This document shows, piece by piece, positions 32,944-42,988 of a stretch of DNA of 64,000 nucleotides. Made by a program: the position numbers and the translations under genes. Position 1 is the first letter of the stretch, and every line of letters begins with the position of its first letter. The stretch comes from Nostoc sp. NIES-4103 (GTDB lineage Bacteria > Cyanobacteriota > Cyanobacteriia > Cyanobacteriales > Nostocaceae). Location: NCBI RefSeq assembly GCF_002368335.1, contig NZ_AP018288.1, positions 6,644,364 to 6,708,363 on the forward strand, given 5' to 3'. The notes beneath the pieces were generated by a model that saw only the letters and a program-made list of their open reading frames with translations, did no database searches and was not told the origin of the DNA.

Positions 32944-33915
32944 CTAATATCGCCAGTCTTCTAACTGCGTTACTAGAAAATAGCGCACATGGTCAACGAA
33001 AGCAGAACCCCATTTGTGAGTGCCATGTCCCATCCCAGGAACGACATAACAAGCGCCATCGCCAAAAGACTTAGCACACTCTTGAGCATCTCTAATGCTG
33101 ACAATGGGGTCGTTAGCACCGACTAAGAAGCGAACTCGACGCGGAGGTTTTACCCGCTCAACATAAGTCATGGGGTTGCAAGCGCAACTATAGTTGTCAG
33201 GGTATTTAAGATTATTGACTAACTGTAAAACCTTAACTAAAGGTTTCATCTGTGGTCTGGCTCGTTCCAAAATTACTTCTGCTAGTCCACCAAAGGGTGA
33301 AGCTGCTAATTCCGGTAAAATCGGGTATCCCCAGCTTTTAGCAAAAGACTGGAGATTAGCATGACCAATTGTTCCCAACAACCGTTCTCCAAGACCATCA
33401 GCAGTAAAGGCATAGGCCGCTTGTAAAACTCCCATACTGACTCCAAACAATGCCAAGCGACTATCGCCGATACCGTAGCGTTCATAGCAAAAGTTACGTA
33501 CTCTAGCAATGTCCATTGCAATCTGGCGAAAGATTTGTAAGAGTAGTTTGGTGTCAAAGCAGACACCCCGATCAAATAATGGCTTAACCTCATTTTCCAC
33601 TACAGCGGTGAAGCTACGTACTAGGCTACGTTCACCAGACAAAGGTGTATCGAACAAAGCTACAGCTATGCCCATCTGTGTCAAAGTTGGCACGATGAAA
33701 GCGTTCCAGCCATAAGGCGCACACATCCCTTGTAAACCAATCACCAGGGGCGTATGCTTTATAGGTCGATTCTGTGGGAGAAAGACAGCAACAGGAAAGC
33801 CACTTAATCGCTCATCAATATCAGCTACCCCAGTATAAGGAAAAGGCTCGTGAAACCAGTAGCGATCGCCATTCACACCTGCAAAATTAATTGCATCTGG
33901 GCTGTAGATAGGCAT
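32944..33915 (-). CDS. Alpha/beta hydrolase
   Basis: This 323-aa protein has the nucleophile elbow LALFGVSMGVLQAAY (Ser about 176), an Asp in FLVGANDPIVSI and a His in YVVPGMGHGTHKWG, which complete the triad. The N-terminal region TPLVIGLQGMCAPYGWN may form the oxyanion hole. No signal peptide is seen. It points toward cluster A and ends 45 bp from it. The substrate is unknown. Confidence 0.82.
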   Translation of the reverse strand: MPIYSPDAINFAGVNGDRYWFHEPFPYTGVADIDERLSGFPVAVFLPQNRPIKHTPLVIGLQGMCAPYGWNAFIVPTLTQMGIAVALFDTPLSGERSLVRSFTAVVENEVKPLFDRGVCFDTKLLLQIFRQIAMDIARVRNFCYERYGIGDSRLALFGVSMGVLQAAYAFTADGLGERLLGTIGHANLQSFAKSWGYPILPELAASPFGGLAEVILERARPQMKPLVKVLQLVNNLKYPDNYSCACNPMTYVERVKPPRRVRFLVGANDPIVSIRDAQECAKSFGDGACYVVPGMGHGTHKWGSAFVDHVRYFLVTQLEDWRY

Positions 33916-34313
33916 GATATATAGATAACCTCAGTTCGGGTTAAGAAGATTTTATCAAACCGCCCCAGGCACAGAGATCACAGAGTTATGAGAGTTTGAG
34001 AGACATTTTGCGTAAATTTTAGGAGTTTCGACTAACGATAGAATCATGGTTTGGGCTTATCCCGAACTCAGGTTAGATAATAAAACCCCTCCCCGTGAAC
34101 GGGGAACTCGGGGCCCCCTCTGGGGATTAGGGCAGGGAAACAAAGCTACGCTTTGGTGGGGTGGGGTTCTTACGGTTTAATAAGTAATAAACGCGGACAT
34201 AATATTATAGCTGTCGCCAGTAGTGTTAGGACATCAACAGATGATAAAACCTAGACACAAAAAGACCTTTCACCCAGTACCCAGTCCCTAGTCCCCAGTC
34301 CCTGGCTATACTT
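33916..34313. repeat. Intergenic with dispersed GC-rich repeat
   Basis: This 398-bp gap contains a GC-rich palindromic repeat at about 34083-34170. Bases 34101-34132 are identical to 61779-61810 (32 of 32). A heptamer array with CAGTCCCTAGTCCCC lies at about 34271-34303 just after leuA. No gene is visible. Confidence 0.6.
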
Positions 34314-35939
34314 CTATTTTTCTATCCCAGCCGCGATCGCGCAAGAAACCATTGTCTGGCTTTGGGTTTGCAAGTAGCGATAAAGACGATTTAAGGCATT
34401 GATATAGGCATAAGCTGCTGCTACCACAATATCAGTATCGGATGCTTGCCCAGAGAAGATGCGTTCTTCATGCCCTATACGAACTGTGACGGTTCCCAAT
34501 GCATCAATTCCGGCGGTGACAGATTGGACGGAAAACTCAGTTAGTTGATTGGGAATCTGCACCAGTCGATTGATTGCCTGATACACTGCATCCACTGGGC
34601 CAGTACCTACACTCGCATCCGTCAGAATTTTGCCTTCGGGGGTGACAATTGTGATTGTTGCAGTGGGACAAGTGCAATCACCACAGATTACTTGCACATG
34701 TTCGAGTTGATAGCCACTGTCTATATAAAGTTGTGTTTCATCTCGAACGATCGCTTCTAAATCCCAGTCTGACATTTCTTTTTTCTTGTCTGCAACTTCT
34801 TTGAAGCGATTGAAGGCTTTGTTTAAGTCTGTTTCACTCAGTTCAAACCCCAATTCTTTCAGTCTAGTACGGAAGGCGTTTCTTCCAGAGTGCTTACCCA
34901 ACACAATGCGATTTTCTGGCAAACCGATGGCGGAGGCTTCCATAATTTCGTAGGTCTGGCGGTGCTTGATGATACCATCTTGATGGATACCAGACTCATG
35001 GGCGAAAGCGTTAGCGCCGACAATTGCTTTATTCGGCTGTATTAACATTCCTGTTAATTGGGAAACCAAACAAGAGGTTTTGTAAATCTCCTGAGTTTTG
35101 ATGTTGCACAAGGGTGCCTCAGAATCGACTGCACGACCAAAGTAAGGGTTAAAAAAGGGTTTGCGAACTTGCAGGGCCATGACAATTTCTTCTAATGCTG
35201 CATTTCCGGCTCGTTCGCCAATGCCATTAATCGTACACTCTACTTGACGCACACCATTTTCAATTGCTGCCAAGGCGTTGGCTGTAGCTAAACCCAAATC
35301 GTTTTGAGTGTGAATTGAAAGAATCACTTGGTCGATATTGGCAACGTTTTCTCGAATACCTTGGATGAGATTGCCGATTTCTTTGGGTGTGCAGTAGCCA
35401 ACGGTATCAGGAATATTGATTGTGGTTGCACCTGCTGCGATCGCTGTTTCTAACACCTGATAAAGAAACTCAGGCTCAGTACGACTAGCATCCATTGGTG
35501 AGAATTCTACATCTTCTACAAAGGATTTGGCATAGGCAACCATTTCTTGTGCGATCGCCAGCACTTCGCTACGAGACTTTTTCAACTGATATTTCAGGTG
35601 AATATCAGAGGTAGATATCATTGTATGAATTCTCGGACGAGCAGCACCTTTCAATGCTTCGGCGGCTGTTTGAATATCCTGACGCACGGCTCTAGCTAAA
35701 CTGCAAATAATCGGGCCATCCGCTGTCCCTACTTGTTCAGCAATACTTTTAACAGCTTGAAAATCTCCAGGACTAGCGACAGCAAAGCCGGCTTCAATCA
35801 CATCAACCCCTAATAGAGCCAGTTGATGAGCGATCGCTAGCTTTTCTTCTACATTTAGAGTTGCGCCTGGTGACTGTTCGCCATCCCGCAGCGTTGTGTC
35901 GAAGATAATAATTCGGTCTGCTTGTGATCTAATGCTCAT
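34314..35939 (-). CDS. leuA: 2-isopropylmalate synthase
   Basis: This 541-aa enzyme makes 2-isopropylmalate from acetyl-CoA and 2-oxoisovalerate, the first step to leucine. The catalytic HMGL-like domain shows IIFDTTLRDGEQSPGATLN (about residues 11-29) and NIPDTVGYCTPKE, with the metal-site HTQNDLG and SGIHQDGIIKH. The C-terminal regulatory LeuA dimer domain follows (YQLEHVQVICGDCTCPTATI). Length is normal. A GntR gene with a palindromic operator diverges upstream. Confidence 0.95.
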   Translation of the reverse strand: MSIRSQADRIIIFDTTLRDGEQSPGATLNVEEKLAIAHQLALLGVDVIEAGFAVASPGDFQAVKSIAEQVGTADGPIICSLARAVRQDIQTAAEALKGAARPRIHTMISTSDIHLKYQLKKSRSEVLAIAQEMVAYAKSFVEDVEFSPMDASRTEPEFLYQVLETAIAAGATTINIPDTVGYCTPKEIGNLIQGIRENVANIDQVILSIHTQNDLGLATANALAAIENGVRQVECTINGIGERAGNAALEEIVMALQVRKPFFNPYFGRAVDSEAPLCNIKTQEIYKTSCLVSQLTGMLIQPNKAIVGANAFAHESGIHQDGIIKHRQTYEIMEASAIGLPENRIVLGKHSGRNAFRTRLKELGFELSETDLNKAFNRFKEVADKKKEMSDWDLEAIVRDETQLYIDSGYQLEHVQVICGDCTCPTATITIVTPEGKILTDASVGTGPVDAVYQAINRLVQIPNQLTEFSVQSVTAGIDALGTVTVRIGHEERIFSGQASDTDIVVAAAYAYINALNRLYRYLQTQSQTMVSCAIAAGIEK

Positions 35940-35956
35940 AACTGTCTCCGTGGTAT

Positions 35957-36022
35957 TTAGGGATTGGGGATTGGGAATTGGGAAAATTTTTTCCTAGTCC
36001 CTAGTCCCCAATCACCAGTCCC
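35957..36022. repeat. Heptamer arrays between leuA and gntR
   Basis: Units of GGGATTGGGGATTGGGAATT (35957-35980) and the inverse CTAGTCCCTAGTCCCCAATC (35995-36015) face each other between divergent leuA and the GntR gene. They can form a hairpin in the leuA leader. No gene is encoded. Confidence 0.65.
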
Positions 36023-36033
36023 TGACTTTGAAT

Positions 36034-36068
36034 ATTGTATACAATTTTTCGGATATTGTATACAATAT
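36034..36068. promoter_or_regulatory. Twin palindromic operator for the GntR regulator
   Basis: The 12-bp palindrome ATTGTATACAAT occurs at 36034-36045 and again at 36055-36066, the second within a perfect 16-bp palindrome (36053-36068). Centres are 21 bp apart, two helical turns, so two dimers could bind the same face. The second ends 5 nt before the regulator's ATG. Such placement fits autorepression by a GntR/FadR-type protein. It may also act on leuA, whose start is about 95 bp away. Confidence 0.75.
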
Positions 36069-36073
36069 AAATT

Positions 36074-36754
36074 ATGAACTTAAATGAACTAGCAGCCAAT
36101 GTGCTGCAACAACAACGCAGTACCCCAGATTTAATTGCCGACGCTTTGCGAGAAGCGATTCTGCGGGGTATTTTTGAGGAAGGGCAATCTTTAAGGCAAG
36201 ATGAAATTGCTACTCAGTTTGGAGTCAGTCGCATTCCCGTGCGTGAAGCCCTCAAACATTTAGAGGCAGAAGGATTGGTAACACTGCATCTCAACCGTGG
36301 GGCCATGGTGTCGGTGTTGACAGCAGCCGAGGCGCAGGAAATTTGTGAGATTCGCAGTGCTTTGGAAGTGAAAGCGATGCAGCTGGCAATACCCAAGTTA
36401 AATACATCTGACTTAGAAAAAGCTGCTGTGGTTCTAGAAGCAAGCGACCAAACCAGCGATGCGGGAGTATTGGCAAAACTTAATTGGGAATTTCATGCCA
36501 CACTCTACGCAAGTGCAAAACGTCCGCGACTGCTGACAATGATTAAAAACCTGCACGTCAACATAGACCGCTATGTCCGGTTACAAATGGCACAAATGGA
36601 TTATCAAGAACGTTCTCAGAAGGAACATTATCAACTTTTAGATGCTTGTCGTCAGCAGGATACAAAAGCGGCTGTGCGGCTACTAAAACGACATATTGAC
36701 ACAGCCGGAGAACAGCTAGTTGCTTATTTATTGCAAAAAGCGCAAAAGCGGTAA
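36074..36754 (+). CDS. GntR family regulator, FadR/FCD subfamily
   Basis: This 226-aa protein has an N-terminal winged helix (LIADALREAILRGIFEEGQS, then LRQDEIATQFGVSRIPVREALKHLEAEGLV, about residues 20-70) and a C-terminal helical FCD effector domain with metal-type ligands in NWEFHATLYAS and QKEHYQLLDAC. FCD regulators sense small organic acids and often repress nearby genes. It starts 6 nt after a palindrome with no room for a normal ribosome binding site, so the mRNA may be leaderless. Divergent leuA is a possible target. Confidence 0.9.
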   Translation: MNLNELAANVLQQQRSTPDLIADALREAILRGIFEEGQSLRQDEIATQFGVSRIPVREALKHLEAEGLVTLHLNRGAMVSVLTAAEAQEICEIRSALEVKAMQLAIPKLNTSDLEKAAVVLEASDQTSDAGVLAKLNWEFHATLYASAKRPRLLTMIKNLHVNIDRYVRLQMAQMDYQERSQKEHYQLLDACRQQDTKAAVRLLKRHIDTAGEQLVAYLLQKAQKR

Positions 36755-36797
36755 AATGCCTAAAATTAAATTATTAAGAGTCACAGCACAAATTGCA

Positions 36798-39023
36798 TCA
36801 ATTGTGTCTATTCTTTAGCAAAATCTTGCTCATAACTTCTTCGGAAGTTTGCTCGATAAAGTGTGGATAGATAATTTCCTCAAATAATTCTTTGATTTGC
36901 AAATTAGAGTCTTTGATTAATTCGGTGTAATCTTCATATACAGAGATTTGGCGTTTTTTACGACGTTCATCTTCTGTATACTTTTCTTTGTTAATTTCTT
37001 CCAACCAAGTTGAGTGAATAGTTAATCCAATATTGAGGCTAGAGTTATCAGAAGGCGCACGCAATCGGTAAACTGGATTGTTATTGAAGTCATCCGCATG
37101 TAAAATCCAAAATTCGTCTTGAGGTTGATTTGGATCTTCTGGATTATCAGCAAGAACAACACAAACTATGTAACCATGAATTGAAGGATCTTTATCTTCT
37201 GGGCAGGGTAAAGAACTAGGAATAAATTGTGGTGTGCAAGCAAAATGCCCGTATGGAAATTCAAAACAATCCACAATTTCCATCTTTTCTGCATCTAACC
37301 TTAATAATTGTGTAGGCTTATAGTCTTCAGGTAACTCAGTATAGTGTATATGGCGAAACTTAGCATCTTTATAAGCTCTATAAATACGTTCAGGGATAGT
37401 TTCCCAAGAAAAACCCCATGACATCCAGTAAATATTTTTAACTTTATCTGCGGTTTCATTTATGGACTCATGACATAATTCACGACGTGTATAGACAGAT
37501 AGAGACCAGGTAAATCTAGGGTCACTGATAACTTTGGCATCACTGATTACCCCAGCTTCGGCATCAATAACGTACCGACCTAGGCAACCTAAATCCATTG
37601 TTCCTACAATCATACCTGCTAATTCTTGCCGCAGTTTATTTTTGCGAGCTGATAAATCGTATTTACTTACCCACTCAGTTACATCCGAGCCATTGTTATG
37701 TCCTACGTGTAGAATAATTTTATTTTCAGGGTTTTTGTAATCTACAGTAAAATGGGAAACTTCACGAGGTAAAGTAACCTTTTTAACTCTTATTTTTTTA
37801 TTTGATTCCTGCTCACTGTTTGCAGAGTTCAGATGATTTTGATGTCTCTTAGATAATGATTGACGAGGTACAATATATAAATTAGTATAAGGTTCTGGAG
37901 GAATCAATCTCAATAATATGCTATAAATACACGTCCCAAGTTTTAGGATATTTTCCGTGACACCTTTTTCTTTATATTTATCCAATACAGATATGCGAAG
38001 AAAATTTCTAATAAAAGTTAGGAGAAGATTTAACTTTAGGAAATTACCTAACTGATCAATCCAGCTTAGGCGATCTAATAAAAAGGGAGAAAATATTTGA
38101 GGAATTTCTATTTTAAAGGCTATGTCCATAAAAATTATATAATTTTCGGTTATAGCCATTTGATGGATAGTTTGATCTGGGCTAACTGTTTGTCCATCTG
38201 GAAGTATCATTTCCCATGTAGAAAAATGTTTTGTTTTCAAATCATAGCGAATCAAGGTTGCATAACCATAGCGAATAGAATCGATAATTTTTTTAATAGA
38301 TTTAGGAACTGGAAATTTGTGTTTAATCCACTGTAATATTCTTGCTAATGGTTTTCTCAGCCTATCTTTATAGCCTGTTGAGTAATTGATAGAAAATAAT
38401 TCTTCTTGATAATTTTCACTTGTTTGAGATTTTAATTCCATCACGTCACTAACTGGATGAGCAGGATTAGAATAAGCCCCAAAAATATCTGATAAGGGGA
38501 ATATCTCTCTCCAGTTGTTGGTGTTTCCGACAGGCTCTAATATTTCTAAAGTTTCGGGGTCAATTTCATAAGGACGAGCTGCATCAAAAGTTACAAAAAG
38601 TTGATTACTCGTTTTCAAAAAAGCAGTATTTAGCTGATTACGGGAACCAAGAACTCGGCTACGGCGGCTAGGCCCACCATTGCGAAACTTAAAGTTGCTA
38701 GGATACTTGTTTAGTTGCTTTTGGATAGCTAAATCAGCATAGTAACAAGGAGTTTTAGAAATTTTTGCCTTTAGCTTTGGTTGACATGCCGTAAAATCTA
38801 GGCGATAAATCATACCATCACCATTGAGAACGAAACTCCCGTCACCATAGGGTAAAGGAGCAGCAATAAAAACATAACCTGATAAATCATCAGGTAAATT
38901 TTCTACAAGAGATAATTCATTACTTTTAGGAAATTGTTGAAATATTAGTAATTCGAGTTCTTCGATTTCATCCCGGCTAGCTTTCACTACCGAATTAGGA
39001 ATTTGATATTTAGCTTGATGCAT
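36798..39023 (-). CDS. Long carotenoid oxygenase-like protein
   Basis: This 741-aa protein belongs to the carotenoid oxygenase (RPE65) family: LPDDLSGYVFIAAPLPYGDG and LNGDGMIYRLDF at the N-terminus, then four candidate iron histidines in NPAHPVSDVM, IHQMAITENYI, ILHVGHNNGS and LTIHSTWLEE. It is about 240 residues longer than usual, with a Lys-rich insertion between residues 200 and 430 that breaks the propeller. A related short enzyme is encoded at 13996. The substrate may not be a carotenoid. AT-rich, alone, 90 bp after the NB-ARC gene on the same strand. Confidence 0.8.
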   Translation of the reverse strand: MHQAKYQIPNSVVKASRDEIEELELLIFQQFPKSNELSLVENLPDDLSGYVFIAAPLPYGDGSFVLNGDGMIYRLDFTACQPKLKAKISKTPCYYADLAIQKQLNKYPSNFKFRNGGPSRRSRVLGSRNQLNTAFLKTSNQLFVTFDAARPYEIDPETLEILEPVGNTNNWREIFPLSDIFGAYSNPAHPVSDVMELKSQTSENYQEELFSINYSTGYKDRLRKPLARILQWIKHKFPVPKSIKKIIDSIRYGYATLIRYDLKTKHFSTWEMILPDGQTVSPDQTIHQMAITENYIIFMDIAFKIEIPQIFSPFLLDRLSWIDQLGNFLKLNLLLTFIRNFLRISVLDKYKEKGVTENILKLGTCIYSILLRLIPPEPYTNLYIVPRQSLSKRHQNHLNSANSEQESNKKIRVKKVTLPREVSHFTVDYKNPENKIILHVGHNNGSDVTEWVSKYDLSARKNKLRQELAGMIVGTMDLGCLGRYVIDAEAGVISDAKVISDPRFTWSLSVYTRRELCHESINETADKVKNIYWMSWGFSWETIPERIYRAYKDAKFRHIHYTELPEDYKPTQLLRLDAEKMEIVDCFEFPYGHFACTPQFIPSSLPCPEDKDPSIHGYIVCVVLADNPEDPNQPQDEFWILHADDFNNNPVYRLRAPSDNSSLNIGLTIHSTWLEEINKEKYTEDERRKKRQISVYEDYTELIKDSNLQIKELFEEIIYPHFIEQTSEEVMSKILLKNRHN

Positions 39024-39113
39024 TTTAAAGTTATCCTTGATTTTAAAATTTGTAAAAAAATAGTTTTTGAAATTCTTTATAAATATAAAAAACCAAGTTT
39101 TTGGATTGGTTTT

Positions 39114-42100
39114 TTATATTGCTCCTAAAGTCATTAGATCGGATTTTTCTGCAACAGTGAGTCCTGTTGCTCCTGTAATTTGCATTCCTTCATAAGGTCT
39201 TTTGGTTCGCAATACTGCCAAATTTTCACCCGTGTTCACATCCCAAAGAATAATACTTTCATCTTGGCTAGCACTTGCTACTAGTTGACCATCTGGGCTA
39301 AATATTACTGACCAAACCCAATTTTGATGCCCAGTTAACTCTTGAATACATTTACCATCATGAACATTCCAAATGCGGATAGTTCGTTCGCAGGCACTAG
39401 TAACAATTTTTTGCCCATCAGGGCTAAAAGCTACAGATAACACGCTAGCATCATGCCCTGTTAAATTGCGAATACACTGACGCTTGCGTAAATCCCAGAT
39501 TTTAATTGTTTTATCAGTACTTACGCTGACTAATAGTTGACCATTTGGGCTAAAAGCTACCGATTTAACTCGACCTTTGTGCCCTTTCTCTTCCAAACTG
39601 TATAGACAGTTGCCAGAAGCTACATCCCAAATGTCTACCTTACTCTCTCCGGCCGTAGCGAGCAAGGAACCTTCAGGGTTAAAAGTCGCTGCTCCTATTC
39701 GGTCGTCATATCCTTTTAAAGTATGAATGCATACTTGCTCGTTTAATTGCCAAATTTTGATAGTTTTGTCATAACTTCCACTTGCCAACAATTGGCCATT
39801 GGGACTAAAAGTAATACCCCATACATCACCAGCATGTTTGCTAAGGGTGTACAAGCAATTACTGTTATTTATATCCCATATTTTGATTGTTCCATCTTCG
39901 CTGCCGCTAGCAATCAACTGACCATCAGGATGTACAGCTATCGATAAAACAGGACTTTCATGTCCTTTTAGTGTACGAATATTTTGGTGGTTGAAAACGT
40001 CCCACACTCTCACGGTATGGTCTTGATGAGCGCTGACTAATTGTTTACCGTTGGAAGTAAATTTTGCCGATTTCACCCAGTTAGTATAACCTTGGATAAT
40101 TTTGAGACATTTACCATCGATAATGTCCCATATTCTCACTGTCTGGTCATCACTGCCAGTTGCTATTCTTTGCCCATCAGGATGGTAAGTAAGCGACCAA
40201 ATTTGATTTTTATGTCCTGTAATTGTTTTTAAACATCTACCGTCGCTAATGTCCCAAATTTTTATTGTTTTATCAGAACCTGCACTGGCAATTTGCGTGC
40301 CATCTGGACTAAAGGCTGCTGTCCAAACCCAAAATGTATGACCTTGTAAAATATGTATGCAATCGCCATTACTAACTTTCCAAAGCCTGATACTACTGTC
40401 AAAACTACTACTAGCAATCATTTGACCGTCAGGACTAAAACTGACACTCATAACCCAGTCTTGATGACCCTTAAGAACTCGGATACATCTACCAGTTTCT
40501 ACTTCCCAAATCCTGATAGTTTTGTCATTACTACTACTTGCAAGCAGTTTACCATTTGGACTAAAACTAACACTAATAACCCAACCTTCATGTCCTTTTA
40601 AAACTTGCAAGCATTCACCATTTTCAACATTCCAAAATTTTATTAGTCCGTCATCTCCACAACTCGCTATTAAATTACCGGTAGGATGAAAAGTTGCTGT
40701 ACGTAATATATTTTTATGGGCATCAATCGTATGAATGCAATTACCATTTTTTAAGTCCCAAATTTTTATTGTTTTATCTTCACTGGCACTTAATATAATT
40801 TGATTATTTGGGCTAAAATCTATGTTATATATCCAACTATTATGACCGTTGAAATTTAAAATGTTTTGTCCTGTATCAACTTGCCATAATTTAATTGAGC
40901 AGTTAGTATTACTACTTGCTAATACTTGACCATCATGACTAAATTTCACACCTATCACTGCACCAAAAACTTTAGTAAATAAAGTATTTTGGAAATCACA
41001 GTTGGAGAAATTTACACCGTGTAACTCTATTCCTTGAAGGTAAGCCTGCCGAATTGTTAAATCTGAAAAATCATAACCAGCTAAATTTATTTTTAAATGA
41101 ATAAATAGGTTAAGGAGATTTCCAGCTATATAACCTTGTGTAAATGATAATTCTTGTTTAATTTCGGTAAGAAGAGATACTAATTTATTTTGAATATTAA
41201 TGTAGCCACCCAATTCTGATGCTAATTTATCAACTATTGGTTGAAGTATAAAGCGAATTTGTGCTTCTCTGATATAGTCTTTACTTTCGGCTTTAATCAA
41301 GGCGTAATCATTGAGGAATTTCTGCTGACCATTTGTAATATCCTCACAGACTCCAACGATTATGCGCTGTGTCACATACTCCAAAACCACAGGTTGCAAC
41401 ACCAGTTGCTTTTCTTTTTGTTCAATCAATGCACGACGAGCAAGTGACTGTATCCCCTTTACCAACTCTCCTGTTACTGTTTCAAAAACAAAATCTGCTG
41501 CTAACTGGGGTAAAGAAACAGGTTCTCGATTTACTGCCAACCAATACATCAATTGCTGTTCCAATGGTGACAGACGGTTGAATTGTTGCTCTAACAAGTC
41601 TTGGATATCCTCAAACTGCAACTTTCCTTGCCGTAGTAAGGGGATTAGTTGTCCTATGTCACCCGCGCATACTTCTTTGACTGCCGCAGCTGCTATTTTT
41701 AAGGCTAGTGGATTACCTGCGTAATGCGTGCATATTTCTTGTAACTCATTATCGTTGGCTGCAAAACAACCCTTGGCATTCAAAATTTTACGCCCCTCAA
41801 CTGGTGTTAGTCCAGACAAGAGTAGCGATCGCACCTTGAGATTTGGCCCTTCTAGTAGCGCTATCTCCTTCGGTTTCTCACGACTGGTTAGTATCAAACA
41901 ACTTTGATGGTTAACTTCTCCGATTTGTTTCAGTAAATAGCCGTAACCTTTATAAGCATCATTGTATTGTCCAGCACTAGTACCACCTTGCAGAATAGAT
42001 TCCAAATTGTCCAGGATTATTAAACACCGGGATGCACGTAAATAATGTAAAAGACGTGAAACCTTATCTTCCAGGGAATCAGGCAAAGTTATTTCCTGTT

Positions 42101-42713
42101 TGTGAGATAAAAACTCAACTAGTTGTATCAAAATTTCTTCAACTGGGGGCGCATTTTGTAGCGATCGCCAAATTACATATGTAAAATTATCTTGTATTTT
42201 TTGTGCCAGCTTGATTGATAAAGTAGTTTTACCAACTCCCCCCATACCGAGGAATGCTAACAGACGACAATTGCAACTGAGAATCCATTGATGCAGGCTT
42301 GTCAGTTCATCATTCCGACCATAAAAAGTTGATACATCAACCACATCTCCCCAATCTTGATATTTAAGAGGAGTTTGTAACTCTTCTACTGTGGGTGCTT
42401 GTGGTTCTGGAAAACTACTCAGTGATTTTTCGTTATCTTTTTGTTCCAATAAATACAATTGACGTTCTGCCGCTGCCTGAAAATTGGTTTTAGTGACCTT
42501 TTCTCCAAACACTTGCGAGAGTAGTTTCCACAGACTTGGGCCGACATCTTGCTTGAGATACCTATCGGAATAACCATGTGCTTCGGCGATTTTTTCGTAG
42601 TTTTGACCTTGCAAAGCACCTTGGAGAATCAATATTTGCACATCTTTTAAGTGCTTTTGCGTTTTTGCAAAAACCACTTGATCAACAAATCTCAGCAATT
42701 CTTCAAGGTTCAT
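39114..42713 (-). CDS. NB-ARC ATPase with 14 WD40 repeats
   Basis: This 1,199-aa protein has an N-terminal helical domain (residues 1-100) with a helix-turn-helix-like part (NYEKIAEAHGYSDRYLKQDV), then NB-ARC with Walker A FLGMGGVGKTTLSIKL and Walker B CLIILDNLESIL, and a winged-helix region. A short pentapeptide-like stretch (YDFSDLTIRQAYLQGIELHG) links to 14 WD40 repeats (about residues 585-1170), enough for two seven-bladed propellers. Such STAND ATPases are abundant in filamentous cyanobacteria; some related proteins sense phage or trigger cell death. The ligand is unknown. Confidence 0.9.
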   Translation of the reverse strand: MNLEELLRFVDQVVFAKTQKHLKDVQILILQGALQGQNYEKIAEAHGYSDRYLKQDVGPSLWKLLSQVFGEKVTKTNFQAAAERQLYLLEQKDNEKSLSSFPEPQAPTVEELQTPLKYQDWGDVVDVSTFYGRNDELTSLHQWILSCNCRLLAFLGMGGVGKTTLSIKLAQKIQDNFTYVIWRSLQNAPPVEEILIQLVEFLSHKQEITLPDSLEDKVSRLLHYLRASRCLIILDNLESILQGGTSAGQYNDAYKGYGYLLKQIGEVNHQSCLILTSREKPKEIALLEGPNLKVRSLLLSGLTPVEGRKILNAKGCFAANDNELQEICTHYAGNPLALKIAAAAVKEVCAGDIGQLIPLLRQGKLQFEDIQDLLEQQFNRLSPLEQQLMYWLAVNREPVSLPQLAADFVFETVTGELVKGIQSLARRALIEQKEKQLVLQPVVLEYVTQRIIVGVCEDITNGQQKFLNDYALIKAESKDYIREAQIRFILQPIVDKLASELGGYINIQNKLVSLLTEIKQELSFTQGYIAGNLLNLFIHLKINLAGYDFSDLTIRQAYLQGIELHGVNFSNCDFQNTLFTKVFGAVIGVKFSHDGQVLASSNTNCSIKLWQVDTGQNILNFNGHNSWIYNIDFSPNNQIILSASEDKTIKIWDLKNGNCIHTIDAHKNILRTATFHPTGNLIASCGDDGLIKFWNVENGECLQVLKGHEGWVISVSFSPNGKLLASSSNDKTIRIWEVETGRCIRVLKGHQDWVMSVSFSPDGQMIASSSFDSSIRLWKVSNGDCIHILQGHTFWVWTAAFSPDGTQIASAGSDKTIKIWDISDGRCLKTITGHKNQIWSLTYHPDGQRIATGSDDQTVRIWDIIDGKCLKIIQGYTNWVKSAKFTSNGKQLVSAHQDHTVRVWDVFNHQNIRTLKGHESPVLSIAVHPDGQLIASGSEDGTIKIWDINNSNCLYTLSKHAGDVWGITFSPNGQLLASGSYDKTIKIWQLNEQVCIHTLKGYDDRIGAATFNPEGSLLATAGESKVDIWDVASGNCLYSLEEKGHKGRVKSVAFSPNGQLLVSVSTDKTIKIWDLRKRQCIRNLTGHDASVLSVAFSPDGQKIVTSACERTIRIWNVHDGKCIQELTGHQNWVWSVIFSPDGQLVASASQDESIILWDVNTGENLAVLRTKRPYEGMQITGATGLTVAEKSDLMTLGAI

Positions 42714-42988
42714 AGTAATGACTCTCCTATGGCTGAGTTTACGTCAGATTATACAAGTTTGTCACTGAACTTTCCTGAATTTTCCTGAACTTTTTTCAGT
42801 TTTTCGCTTTTTAACCTAATTTTTTGTGAGGAATTACTGAACTTAACTGAACTTATCTGTATTGTTGTTGAAACTCATAGTTTCTATATTTGGTATGTAA
42901 TCGGGTTGCGAAAATTATTTTTTGTACAACAACTCAAAGCATTAATTTGCTTATCTAATTACATCTATTAGCACTCAGGTAAGTAAAA

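Noticed and set aside
39747..41724. Plus-strand frames within the WD40 gene
   Set aside because: Periodic antisense shadows of WD40 repeats.
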